Assembly: GCA_024234875.1 (NCBI GenBank)
Contig: JACKNM010000021.1
Span: 17,889 to 81,888, forward strand
Direction: 5' to 3'
DNA from: Ectothiorhodospiraceae bacterium
GTDB lineage: Bacteria; Pseudomonadota; Gammaproteobacteria; HK1
DNA length: 64,000 nucleotides
In this document: positions 8,962 through 17,189 of the stretch, in pieces
Position numbering within the stretch: position 1 is the first letter of the stretch
Layout of the letters: each line of letters starts with the position of its first letter
Translations under genes and position numbers: made by a program
The notes under the pieces: model-generated
The model's input: the letters and a program-made list of their open reading frames with translations, nothing else
The model's database searches: none
Told to the model about the DNA's origin: nothing

Positions 8962-9388
8962 CTCGCAAGCCCTTGTCTGGTAAGCCGTTGGTTCGAGCAC
9001 TGTCCGTCCCGGGGCAACGGATCTGGGGATTGTTCTCAAGCCGCGAGCGTACGCTCGATGTTGGCTTGCCGTGCCCTGACTCCCTCGGAAGCAACCGCCA
9101 TGCCAGATGTCGAAAATGTCTATTCGTCAATGACTTGAGAGCGCTGCGGCAGGTCCTCGGGAACGATCTGTAAAGCTTTCCGACATTCGCCGCCTCGGTG
9201 GTCTGATGGTTACCGATGCCGAGACGGCCGATCGAATTGTGAAGAACTGATAATTCAACCGGTTGAGCTCGAATCGTCGGGCCGGTGGGGGTTGTAAAGG
9301 AAGCCGACAGGCGCCGGGACGACCGTGCTTTCGCCGGTCGGTGCACGGTGGCATCCTCGTCGCTCGGAAGACGAGCGGAGTGCTGGCA
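8962..9388. other. Intergenic regulatory region between divergent PEP-CTERM and FAD oxidoreductase genes
   Basis: This 427-base gap holds no convincing gene. On the minus strand it carries the sigma-54 promoter at 9090-9105. Two inverted, nearly identical 10-base segments lie farther upstream: ATGTCGAAAA at 9107-9116 and TTTCCGACAT at 9177-9186, matching at nine of ten positions. They are candidates for an activator site. The stretch 9165-9260 is clearly more AT-rich than its surroundings. Confidence 0.6.
9090..9105 (-). promoter_or_regulatory. Sigma-54 (-24/-12) promoter of the PEP-CTERM gene
   Basis: Read on the minus strand, the sequence is TGGCATG-GCGG-TTGCT. It matches the RpoN consensus TGGCAYR-N4-TTGCW at every defined position with exact spacing. 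Transcription would begin near 9078, giving a leader of about 117 bases before the start at 8961. PrsR, a sigma-54-dependent activator encoded at 43.1 kb, is the expected partner. Confidence 0.8.
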
Positions 9389-10765
9389 ATGGGGGAGTCG
9401 ACGGCCGAGGTGGTGATCTGTGGCGCCGGCATGGCGGGCGTCGCCGCCGCGTGGCACCTGACCACTCGGGCCGGCATCCGTGACGTCGTGCTGGTGGAGG
9501 AGGGGGCGCCGCTCTCGCTGACCAGCGACAAGTCCACCGAGTGCTATCGCAACTGGTGGCCGGGGCCGGGCGACGCCATGGTCGCGCTCGCCAATCGCAG
9601 CATCGACCTGATGGAGCGGCTGGCCGACGCGAGCGACAACCGCTTCCGGATGAATCGGCGCGGCTACCTCTTCGCGACCGCGGACCCCGCCCGGGTCGGC
9701 GACCTCGAGGCGGCCGCGCGCGAGGCCGAGTCGCTCGGTGCGGGCGCGCTGCGGGTGCATCCCGCGGGTGGGGCCGGGGCGTATCGACCGGCTCCGGCCC
9801 ACGGATTCGCCGGTCAGCCCGACGGTGCCGACCTCCTGCTCGACCGCCCGACCATCCGCCGGACATTCCCCTGCCTGAGCCCGGACACCGTGGCGGTGCT
9901 CCATGCCCGGCGCTGCGGCTGGGTGTCGGCGCAGCAGCTCGGCATGCTGCTGCTCGAGGAGGCGCGCGCGGCGGGCGCGCGCCTGGTCCGCGGCCGGATG
10001 ACCGCCATCGACACCACCGGCGGGCGGGTGCGTGGCGCGACGGTGGAGACCGAGGCCGGAGCCGTTCGGTTGTCGACCGGGACCATCGTCGACGCGGCGG
10101 GGCCGTTCGCCCGGCAGGTGGCCGGGCTGGCCGGGGTGGACCTGCCGATCCACTGCGAGGGGCATCTCAAGCTCTCGGTCCCCGACGGGCTCGGCGCGGT
10201 CGATCGGCATGCGCCGCTCCTGCTCTGGGCGGATCCGGTCGCGCTGCCGTGGAGCGACGACGAGCGCGAGGCGCTGGCCGCCGAGCCCGAGGCGCGCTTC
10301 CTTCTCGAGCCCTTTCCTGCCGGCGTCCATGGCCGCCCGGACGGGGAGGGCAACACGGTGTTGCTCTACTGGACCTACCACACCGAGCCCGGCGAGCCGG
10401 TGTTCCCGATGCGCGAGGACCCGTGGCTGCCGGAGATCCTGGTCCGCGGCATGAGCGCGATGGTCCCCGGATTGCGTGGCTATCTCGGCCGGCTCCCACG
10501 CGGCTACGTCGATGGCGGGTACTACGCGCGCACGCGCGAGAATCGCCCCCTGGTCGGCCCGACCCCGGTCGAGGGGTTTCATCTCTCCTGCGCGTACTCG
10601 GGCTTCGGAATCATGATGGCGATGGCCGGCGGTGAGCTGCTGGCGGCCCACGTGACGGGTGGGGAGCTGCCGCACTACGCGCCGGCGTTCCGGCTCGCAC
10701 GCTACGACGATCCGGACTATCGCGCGCTGCTCGAGCGCTGGCCGTCGGGCGACGGGCAGCTCTGA
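9389..10765 (+). CDS. FAD-dependent oxidoreductase of the DadA/SoxB family
   Basis: The 458-residue product has an N-terminal FAD-binding motif (VVICGAGMAGVAAAWHL, about residue 8). A C-terminal segment GYYARTRENRPLVGPTPVEG is typical of glycine oxidase, sarcosine oxidase beta and related amine oxidases, and the protein ends with the usual GFGIMMAMAGGELLA flavin loop. ATG 9389 is preceded by CGGAG at good spacing; a longer in-frame start at 9263 was rejected because the extension is not protein-like. Oxidation of an N-methylated or secondary amine is plausible next to soxBDAG, but the substrate is unknown. Confidence 0.85.
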   Translation: MGESTAEVVICGAGMAGVAAAWHLTTRAGIRDVVLVEEGAPLSLTSDKSTECYRNWWPGPGDAMVALANRSIDLMERLADASDNRFRMNRRGYLFATADPARVGDLEAAAREAESLGAGALRVHPAGGAGAYRPAPAHGFAGQPDGADLLLDRPTIRRTFPCLSPDTVAVLHARRCGWVSAQQLGMLLLEEARAAGARLVRGRMTAIDTTGGRVRGATVETEAGAVRLSTGTIVDAAGPFARQVAGLAGVDLPIHCEGHLKLSVPDGLGAVDRHAPLLLWADPVALPWSDDEREALAAEPEARFLLEPFPAGVHGRPDGEGNTVLLYWTYHTEPGEPVFPMREDPWLPEILVRGMSAMVPGLRGYLGRLPRGYVDGGYYARTRENRPLVGPTPVEGFHLSCAYSGFGIMMAMAGGELLAAHVTGGELPHYAPAFRLARYDDPDYRALLERWPSGDGQL

Positions 10766-10787
10766 TCCGAGGCGGGGGGGCGACCGA

Positions 10788-10815
10788 TAGGGGCCGGCCG
10801 CCGGGCCGGCCCGTC
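10788..10815. terminator. GC-rich hairpin between convergent genes
   Basis: The stem GGGCCGGCC (10791-10799) pairs with GGCCGGCCC (10804-10812) over a four-base loop, between the convergent FAD oxidoreductase and the E1-like gene. There is no clear U-tract on either side, so it is only a probable transcription stop or mRNA 3' end stabiliser. Confidence 0.5.
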
Positions 10816-10818
10816 GGC

Positions 10819-13230
10819 CTATCCCTCCAGCAACGCTGCGGCGCAGGCGTCGAGGATGGCGTCGGTGTCGATGCGGTGCGCGCGGTAGAGGTCCGAGACG
10901 CTGCCCGATTGCCCGAAGCGGTCGACGCCGAGTGGCCGCACCCGGTGCCCGAACACCGAGCCGAGCCAGGCGAGCGTCGCCGGGTGGCCGTCCAGGACCG
11001 TGACCATGTAGGCGTCGCGCGGCACCGCGCCGAGCAGCGCCTCGACATGCGATCGCGCCCCCGGGATCCCTGACTGGCGCCCGCGCGATGCGCCCTGCCA
11101 GCCCTGGTACAGGCGGTCGGCGGAGGTCACTGCCAGCAGGGCGGTGTCCGGCAGATCGCCCTGCATCTCGTCGATCGCGGCCAGCGCCTCCGGGGCCACC
11201 ACCCCGGTGTAGGCGACGACCAGGCGCGTCGCGGGCCCCGGTGGGCGCACCCAGTAGCCGCCGGCGATGATGTCCCGCGCGAGGTCGGCGTCCACCGTGC
11301 GCTCGGGCTGCGCGATCGAGCGGGTGCTGAGGCGCAGGTAGACCGAGCCGCCACGCGCGTCGCCGAGCAGGTCGTCGGGTGACGGCGCGCCGTCACGCTG
11401 CATGTGCTCGAACGCCCATTGCATGATGTACGCGAGCTCGTCGGCATAGGCCGGCTCGAACGCCGCGAGCCCGGGCTGCGCCATGCCGATGAGCGGCGTG
11501 CCGACCGACTGGTGCGCGCCGCCCTCGGGCGCGAGGGTGACGCCGGAGGGCGTCGCCACCACCATGAACCGCGCGTCCTGGTAACACGCGTAGTTGAGCG
11601 CGTCGAGACCGCGCTGGATGAAGGGGTCGTAGAGCGTCCCGATCGGCAGCAGTCGGCTGCCGAACAGCGAGTGCGAGAGCCCGAGCGCGCCGAGCATCAG
11701 GAACAGGTTGTTCTCCGCGATCCCGAGCTCGATGTGCTGCCCGTTGGGCGACGCCGACCAGCGCTGGAACGACGCCACGTTCTCCTTGTTGAAGCGGTCC
11801 TCGCGCGGGCTGCGGTCGAAGATGCCGCGCCGGTTCACCCAGCCGCCGAGATTGGTCGACACCGTGACGTCGGGCGAGGTGGTGACCACCCGCCGTCCGA
11901 AGTCGCTGCCGTCGCGGGCGATGTGGGCGAGGATGCGGCCGAACGCCTCCTGGGTCGAGAGCCGGTCGCCGGCGGGCGCGGGCAGCGTCGGCACCGTGAC
12001 CCGCGGCGCCTTGTGGCGTCGGTCGGGCGCGCGCGCGAACGGGGTGGCGGCGATGAAGCGCTCCAGCGCCTCCTCGGCCACGTCGAGCCCGACGTGCGGG
12101 TCCCACTCGCGCCCCGGCGGCACCGCGTGCCGCTCGCGGAGCTGCTCCATCTGCTCGGGGCTCATCAGGCCGGCGTGGTTGTCCTTGTGCCCGGCGAACG
12201 GCAGCCCGTAGCCCTTGATGGTGTAGGCGATGAACGCGGTGGGCAGATCGTCGGTGACCGAGGCGAAGGCCTCGAGCACGCTCTCCATGTCGTGGCCGCC
12301 GAGGTTGGTCATCAGCGCCGCCAGCGCCTCGTCGTCGTGCGCCTGGAGCAGCTCGGGAATCCCCTTCACCGCCCCGAGGTCGCGCAGCAGGTGCTCGCGC
12401 CACGCCGCGCCGCCCTTGAACACGAGCGCGGAGTAGAGATCGTTCGGGCAGTCGTCGATCCAGCGTCGCAGCGCGTCGCCACCCTCGCGCGCGAACGCCG
12501 CCTCCAGGCGCTTGCCGTACTTGATGGTGACCACCCGCCAGCCCATGTTCTCGAACAGCTCGTTGAAGCGTCCGAAGAGGCGGTCGGTGACCACCGCGTC
12601 GAGGCTCTGCCGGTTGTAGTCGACCACCCACCACAGACTGCGCACGTCGTGCTTCCAGCCCTCCAGCAGGGCCTCGAACACGTTGCCCTCGTCGAGCTCG
12701 GCATCGCCGACGATCGACACCATGCGCCCGACCCCGGCCGACGACGGCAGCCAGCCGCGGGCACGCAGGTAGTCCTGGGTGATGCTCGCGAAGGTGGTCA
12801 TGGCCACGCCGAGGCCGACCGAGCCGGTCGAGAAGTCGACGTCGTCGGCATCCTTGGTGCGCGACGGATACGACTGCGCGCCGCCGAGGGCGCGGAAGCG
12901 CTCCAGGTTCTCGCGCGACTGGCGCCCGAGCAGATACTGGATGGCATGGAACGCCGGGCTCGCGTGGGGCTTGACCGCGACGCGGTCGGAGGGCCGCAGC
13001 ACGTGGAACCACAGCGCGGTCATCAAGGTGGTGCACGACGCGCTGGATGCCTGGTGCCCGCCCACCTTCAGCCCCTCGGGATTGGGGCGCAGGTGGTTCG
13101 CGTTGTGGATGGTCCAGCTCGCGAGCCACAGCACCTTGCGTTCCAGCGCGCGCAGCACCACGTCGCGGTCCGCCGGCGAGACCTCGGGCAGGTTGGACAG
13201 CTCGGAGACGATCTCGTCGGCCACGGACAT
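10819..13230 (-). CDS. Homodimeric 2-oxoacid dehydrogenase E1 / transketolase-like enzyme (AceE/MdeB type)
   Basis: This is an 803-residue thiamine-diphosphate enzyme. The cofactor motif GDAELDEGN followed 25-30 residues later by a conserved asparagine (DYNRQSLD, about residues 200-235) is characteristic of homodimeric pyruvate dehydrogenase E1 (AceE). The upstream segment GGHQASSASCTTLMTALWFH also follows that family. The protein is about 80 residues shorter than AceE, and no E2 or E3 gene is present. A divergent Lrp-type regulator recalls the Pseudomonas putida mdeR/mdeB arrangement, where MdeB acts on 2-oxobutyrate from methionine breakdown. An oxoacid or transketolase-type substrate is therefore inferred, not shown. 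The start at 13230 removes an 18-residue extension that would cover the operator region. Confidence 0.75.
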   Translation of the reverse strand: MSVADEIVSELSNLPEVSPADRDVVLRALERKVLWLASWTIHNANHLRPNPEGLKVGGHQASSASCTTLMTALWFHVLRPSDRVAVKPHASPAFHAIQYLLGRQSRENLERFRALGGAQSYPSRTKDADDVDFSTGSVGLGVAMTTFASITQDYLRARGWLPSSAGVGRMVSIVGDAELDEGNVFEALLEGWKHDVRSLWWVVDYNRQSLDAVVTDRLFGRFNELFENMGWRVVTIKYGKRLEAAFAREGGDALRRWIDDCPNDLYSALVFKGGAAWREHLLRDLGAVKGIPELLQAHDDEALAALMTNLGGHDMESVLEAFASVTDDLPTAFIAYTIKGYGLPFAGHKDNHAGLMSPEQMEQLRERHAVPPGREWDPHVGLDVAEEALERFIAATPFARAPDRRHKAPRVTVPTLPAPAGDRLSTQEAFGRILAHIARDGSDFGRRVVTTSPDVTVSTNLGGWVNRRGIFDRSPREDRFNKENVASFQRWSASPNGQHIELGIAENNLFLMLGALGLSHSLFGSRLLPIGTLYDPFIQRGLDALNYACYQDARFMVVATPSGVTLAPEGGAHQSVGTPLIGMAQPGLAAFEPAYADELAYIMQWAFEHMQRDGAPSPDDLLGDARGGSVYLRLSTRSIAQPERTVDADLARDIIAGGYWVRPPGPATRLVVAYTGVVAPEALAAIDEMQGDLPDTALLAVTSADRLYQGWQGASRGRQSGIPGARSHVEALLGAVPRDAYMVTVLDGHPATLAWLGSVFGHRVRPLGVDRFGQSGSVSDLYRAHRIDTDAILDACAAALLEG

Positions 13231-13278
13231 CGGATTCACCCCACGTCGGTCAGATGCATCCAGTCTACCCGAGGGGTC

Positions 13279-13295
13279 GCGCAAGAACGTTGCAA
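13279..13295. promoter_or_regulatory. Putative Lrp-family operator, site 1
   Basis: GCGCAA-GAACG-TTGCAA is a near-perfect inverted repeat with a five-base spacer. It lies about 50 bases upstream of the E1-like start at 13230. It shares half-sites and spacer length with the perfect repeat at 13319-13335, and the two centres are exactly 40 bases apart, close to four helical turns. Confidence 0.6.
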
Positions 13296-13318
13296 AGTTG
13301 CCTTTCGTGCCGTCGTAT

Positions 13319-13335
13319 GCGCAATAATCTTGCGC
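13319..13335. promoter_or_regulatory. Putative Lrp-family operator, site 2
   Basis: GCGCAA-TAATC-TTGCGC is a perfect six-base inverted repeat with a five-base AT-rich spacer, 24 bases before the start of the Lrp-type gene. Its position would let the regulator control its own promoter, while site 1 covers the divergent gene. Confidence 0.65.
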
Positions 13336-13358
13336 GCTGGAACTAGTGGTAGGTAGAA

Positions 13359-13844
13359 ATGACCGTACGCGATGTCGACGCCGCAGACCGGCGGATCCTC
13401 GAGGTCATCCAGGGCGACGCCCGCGTGTCCAACGCCGAGCTGGCCGACCGCGTCGGCCTCTCACCGTCGCCGTGCTGGCGCCGGGTCCGCGCGCTGGAGG
13501 AGCGCGGGGTGGTGCGCAAGTACGTCACCCTGCTCGACCCGGAGGCGGTGGGGCTGCCGATCAACGTCTTCGCCATGGTCTCGCTGGAGAAGCAGATCGA
13601 GGGCAGCCTGGAGACCTTCGAGCAGGCGATCTCGCGCCGACCGGAGGTCATGGAGTGCTACCTCATGACCGGGGAGTTCGACTACCTGCTGCGGGTGGTG
13701 GTCCCGGACGTCGCGGCCTACCGCAGCTTCGTCCTCGACCACCTCACCCGCATCCCGGGCATCGCCAGCATCAAGTCGAGCTTCTCGTTGAAGCAGGTGC
13801 GCTACGAGACCGCGCTCCCGCTCACCCATCTCGCGATCGGATGA
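13359..13844 (+). CDS. Lrp/AsnC family transcriptional regulator
   Basis: This 161-residue protein has an N-terminal AsnC-type helix-turn-helix (residues about 6-55, including VSNAELADRVGLSPSPCWRR) and a C-terminal RAM ligand-binding domain ending in a typical SSFSLKQVRYETALPL. It is divergent from the E1-like gene, with two palindromic sites between them, so it very probably senses an amino acid or oxoacid and controls that gene. SPCWRRV instead of SPxxVxxRv is typical of the BkdR/MdeR-like branch. The effector is unknown. Confidence 0.9.
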   Translation: MTVRDVDAADRRILEVIQGDARVSNAELADRVGLSPSPCWRRVRALEERGVVRKYVTLLDPEAVGLPINVFAMVSLEKQIEGSLETFEQAISRRPEVMECYLMTGEFDYLLRVVVPDVAAYRSFVLDHLTRIPGIASIKSSFSLKQVRYETALPLTHLAIG

Positions 13845-13879
13845 CGGTTGCCGGGCGCCCGGCCGGGGCGCTCGGGCGG

Positions 13880-13885
13880 TATACT
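13880..13885 (+). promoter_or_regulatory. Possible -10 element for the dnaX operon
   Basis: TATACT in the context gcggTATACTccgg lies 40 bases before the dnaX start and resembles the element before the SRP RNA. No consensus -35 is seen. A 12-base palindrome (CCGGGCGCCCGG, 13851-13862) just upstream may terminate the preceding gene. Confidence 0.4.
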
Positions 13886-13924
13886 CCGGCCTCTGCGTGG
13901 ACGGCACGCGGGGAAGACGTCGCG

Positions 13925-15622
13925 ATGGGATACCAGGTCCTGGCACGCAAGTGGCGGCCCCACACCTTCGAGCAGATGGTGGGGCAGCGTCATGTGGTGC
14001 GCGCACTGGTCAACGCGCTGACCCAGGAGCGGCTCCACCACGCCTACCTGTTCACCGGCACCCGCGGCGTCGGCAAGACGACGGTCGCCCGCATCCTCGC
14101 CAAGTGCCTGAACTGCGAGCGGGGGGTGGGGCCGAGCCCGTGCGGGGAGTGTGCCGCCTGCCGCGAGATCGACAGCGGGCGATTCGTCGACTTGCTGGAG
14201 GTCGACGCGGCGTCGCGCTCCAAGGTCGACGAGACCCGCGAGCTGATGGACAACGTCCAGTTCGCACCCACCCGTGGCCGCTACAAGGTGTACCTCATCG
14301 ACGAGGTGCACATGTTCTCGGAGAAGAGCTTCAACGCGCTGCTGAAGACGCTCGAGGAGCCGCCGCCGCACGTCAAGTTCCTGCTCGCGACCACCGACCC
14401 GCAGAAGCTGCCGATCACCGTGCTCTCGCGCTGCCTGCAGTTCAATCTCAAGCGGCTGCCGGCGGACGAGATCGCCGGTCACCTCACGCGCATCCTGGGC
14501 GAGGAGGCGATCGAGGCCGACGCGGAGGCGGTGCGCATCGTCGCCCGCGCCGCCGACGGCAGCATGCGCGACGCGCTGAGCCTGCTCGACCAGACCATCG
14601 CCTACGCCGGCGGGCGGGTGGCGGCCGAGGAGGTTCGCGCGATGCTCGGGGTGGTCGACACCGCCCACGTCCTGGCCCTGCTCGACGCGGTGGCCGCGGG
14701 CGACGGGCCGGGGTTGCTCGCGCGGGTGGACGACATGGCGATGGAGGCGGCCGACTTCCACGAGGCGCTGGCCGAGCTGCTGACCACGCTGCAGCGGGTC
14801 GCGGTCGCCCAGGCGGTGCCCGAGCGCGGGGAGGGCGAGGACGCGTACGCCGAGGGGATTGCCCACCTGGCCGAGACGCTCGCCCCGGAAGACGTGCAGC
14901 TCTACTACCAGATCGCGCTGATCGCGCGTCGCGACCTGCCGCTGGCGCCGGACGTTCGCGGTGGCTTCGAGATGGCGATGCTGCGGATGCTCGCCTTCCG
15001 GCCGCTCGCCGGTGGCCCCCCGGCGACGGGGAGCACTGGCGCGGGCGCGCCGGTGAGGCGCCGGGCGGCGGTCGCCGCGACCACGGCTGCGCCGGCAGCG
15101 CGTGCCGACGGTGCGCCGACGGGCGACGCGCCGGACACGCCGCGCGGCCGCGACCCGGTCGGCGGCTTCCGCCCGGAGCCCGCGCCGGAGGCGGTCACGC
15201 CGGTCGCTCCTGCTCCCGCACGCCCGGACGACGACGCGCTGTCTGCGCGGCGATGGCCGGAGGTGGTCGAGCGGCTGGGGCTCGGTGGGCTGGCGCGCGA
15301 GCTGGCGTCGAACTCCGTGCCCGCCGCGCTCGACGGGGAGCGGCTGGTGCTGCACCTGGCCCCGGTGCACCGGGCGCTGGCGACGGATCGATTGAAGGAC
15401 AAGCTCGCCGACGCCCTCGCGGCGCACCTCGGCCGTTCCGTCCGCCTCGAGATCGTGCTGGACGATCCGGTCGACGAGACCCCCGCGGGGGCGGCCCGCC
15501 GACGCGCCGACGAGCGTCGGCGCCGGGCGGTCGAGGAGCTGGAGCGCGACCCGGCGGTACGCACGCTCTGCGACCGCTTCGGGGCGCGCTTCGACGCCGA
15601 CCTCGTACGCCCGGTCGAGTGA
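13925..15622 (+). CDS. dnaX: DNA polymerase III subunit gamma/tau
   Basis: The clamp-loader ATPase that ties the polymerase cores together is 565 residues long. The N-terminus MGYQVLARKWRPHTFEQMVG is diagnostic. The Walker A motif GTRGVGKTT places Lys51 as in E. coli, a zinc module with four cysteines follows (CLNCERGVGPSPCGECAAC), and the Walker B is LIDEVHM. A long Ala/Pro-rich linker (about residues 365-435) precedes the tau-specific C-terminal domain. The ATG at 13925 has a GGGGAAG ribosome site. No A-rich slippery heptamer for making a short gamma form is visible. It is first in a dnaX-ybaB-recR operon. Confidence 0.96.
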   Translation: MGYQVLARKWRPHTFEQMVGQRHVVRALVNALTQERLHHAYLFTGTRGVGKTTVARILAKCLNCERGVGPSPCGECAACREIDSGRFVDLLEVDAASRSKVDETRELMDNVQFAPTRGRYKVYLIDEVHMFSEKSFNALLKTLEEPPPHVKFLLATTDPQKLPITVLSRCLQFNLKRLPADEIAGHLTRILGEEAIEADAEAVRIVARAADGSMRDALSLLDQTIAYAGGRVAAEEVRAMLGVVDTAHVLALLDAVAAGDGPGLLARVDDMAMEAADFHEALAELLTTLQRVAVAQAVPERGEGEDAYAEGIAHLAETLAPEDVQLYYQIALIARRDLPLAPDVRGGFEMAMLRMLAFRPLAGGPPATGSTGAGAPVRRRAAVAATTAAPAARADGAPTGDAPDTPRGRDPVGGFRPEPAPEAVTPVAPAPARPDDDALSARRWPEVVERLGLGGLARELASNSVPAALDGERLVLHLAPVHRALATDRLKDKLADALAAHLGRSVRLEIVLDDPVDETPAGAARRRADERRRRAVEELERDPAVRTLCDRFGARFDADLVRPVE

Positions 15623-15674
15623 GTCGAGCCACGAAGCACACGCGAATTCCGAGCACGACAGCGGAGAGAGGATC

Positions 15675-15998
15675 ATGAAGGGCGGTCTGGCCAACCTGAT
15701 GAAGCAGGCGCAGGAGATGCAGGAGAATCTGCGCCGCGCCCAGGAGGAGCTCGCGAGCATCGAGGTCACCGGGGAGTCGGGCGCGGGGCTCGTCCAGGTG
15801 GTGATGAACGGCCGCCACGACGTACGGCGGGTGCAGATCGACCCGAGCCTCATGGGCGAGGACAAGGAGATGCTGGAGGATCTCCTCGCCGCCGCCGTCA
15901 ACGACGCGGTGCACAAGGTCGAGCAGACCAGCCGCGACAAGCTCTCGGGTCTCACCGCCGGGCTCAACCTGCCGCCCGGCATGAAGCTCCCGTTCTGA
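15675..15998 (+). CDS. ybaB: YbaB/EbfC nucleoid-associated protein
   Basis: This 107-residue DNA-binding protein forms dimers and coats the nucleoid. The N-terminal MKGGLANLMKQAQEMQENL and the central VTGESGAGLVQVVMNG are family hallmarks. It has a strong GGAGAGAGG ribosome site and stands 52 bases after dnaX and 24 before recR, the conserved order in proteobacteria. Confidence 0.95.
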   Translation: MKGGLANLMKQAQEMQENLRRAQEELASIEVTGESGAGLVQVVMNGRHDVRRVQIDPSLMGEDKEMLEDLLAAAVNDAVHKVEQTSRDKLSGLTAGLNLPPGMKLPF

Positions 15999-16022
15999 GC
16001 CGTCGTCCGGAAGCGGACGTCG

Positions 16023-16634
16023 ATGGCAGGGCCCGTGGCCGGTAGCGGTCTGGTCGAGCAGCTGGTCGAGGCGCTGCGGTGCCTGCCCGGAGTCGGCCCG
16101 AAGTCGGCCCAGCGCATGGCGCTGCACCTGCTCCAGCGTGACCGCGAGGGTGGGCGACGGCTGAGCGAGGCGGTCGCCAGGGCGGTGGAGCGTGTCGGCA
16201 ACTGCCAGCGATGCCGCGCGCTGACCGAGGACGCGGTCTGCCGGGTCTGCCGCGATCCGGGGCGGGACGCGCGGCTGCTCTGCGTGGTCGAGACGCCGAC
16301 GGATCAGGCGGCCATCGAGCGCACCACCGCCTACCGCGGGCGTTACTTCGTGCTGATGGGACACCTCTCGCCACTCGACGGGGTGGGCCCGGACGAGATC
16401 GGGGCCCCGCTGCTCGAGGCGCGGCTGCGCGAGGGTGAGGTCGAGGAGGTGATCCTCGCCACCGGCTCGACCGTCGAGGGCCAGGCCACCGCGCACTACC
16501 TCTCCGAGCTCGCCCGCGAGGCCGGGGTGCGCGTCACCCGCCTCGCGCAGGGCGTGCCCCTCGGTGGCGAGCTCGAGTTCGTCGACGGCGGCACGCTGGC
16601 GCACGCCCTCTCCGGGCGGCTGGATTTCGGGTAG
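16023..16634 (+). CDS. recR: Recombination protein RecR
   Basis: RecR works with RecF and RecO to load RecA on gapped DNA. The 203-residue protein shows a helix-hairpin-helix near the N-terminus (CLPGVGPKSAQRMALHLL), a four-cysteine zinc finger (CQRC...CRVC, about residues 61-76) and a Toprim domain beginning LLCVVETPTD with the conserved VLMGHLSPLDG. Length and order after ybaB are standard. Confidence 0.96.
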   Translation: MAGPVAGSGLVEQLVEALRCLPGVGPKSAQRMALHLLQRDREGGRRLSEAVARAVERVGNCQRCRALTEDAVCRVCRDPGRDARLLCVVETPTDQAAIERTTAYRGRYFVLMGHLSPLDGVGPDEIGAPLLEARLREGEVEEVILATGSTVEGQATAHYLSELAREAGVRVTRLAQGVPLGGELEFVDGGTLAHALSGRLDFG

Positions 16635-16715
16635 CCGTCGAAAGGCTCCCCCTCGCGATACCACGCCGACCGCGGCGCCCGCGCACGCTGGTCTCGCTCG
16701 TGGGATCCCCCCGGG

Positions 16716-17051
16716 TCAGTCGGCCGTCAGTCGATCGACCTTGGCGGCGCAGATGAAGTCGTTGTCGGTGAGGCCGCCGGCGGAGTGGGTCTGGAAGCGC
16801 ACGGTGCATCGGCCGTATCCGACCACCAGGTCCGGGTGATGGTCCTCGCGGTGGGCAATCCAAGCCAACGCGTTGACGAAGGCCATCACCCGGTGAAAGT
16901 CGTCGAAGCGGAGCTCGCGCTCGATCGCGGTGCCGTCATCGGTGAGGGCCCAGCCGTCGATCTGCGCCAGCAGCGCCTGGGTGTCGGTCGGAATCAGGGC
17001 CGGGCGGTCCGCGGGCCAGGGGGCGCATCGGCGCTCGTGGAGTGGTCGCAT
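16716..17051 (-). CDS. phhB: 4a-hydroxytetrahydrobiopterin dehydratase
   Basis: The 111-residue pterin-4a-carbinolamine dehydratase recycles the cofactor of phenylalanine hydroxylase. The active-site block HREDHHPDLVVGYGRCTV and the preceding FVNALAWIA are diagnostic. The first about 25 residues vary between species. It is convergent with recR; no phenylalanine hydroxylase gene is in view. Confidence 0.92.
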   Translation of the reverse strand: MRPLHERRCAPWPADRPALIPTDTQALLAQIDGWALTDDGTAIERELRFDDFHRVMAFVNALAWIAHREDHHPDLVVGYGRCTVRFQTHSAGGLTDNDFICAAKVDRLTAD

Positions 17052-17189
17052 CGGGTCGTTCCTCCTCTGTCCTCGAGCCGTCGATGCTACCTGGGCCGCC
17101 CGCCTGGCTCGGGCGCGGTGGTCGCGCCGCGAGGGAGGACGGCCACGACCCGGCTAGAATGATCCGCCCGCAAGCTCGGAAGCCGCGTC

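Noticed and set aside
13925..15622. Programmed frameshift in dnaX that would produce a short gamma form
   Set aside because: No A-rich slippery heptamer followed by a stem-loop was seen; the frame is very GC-rich.
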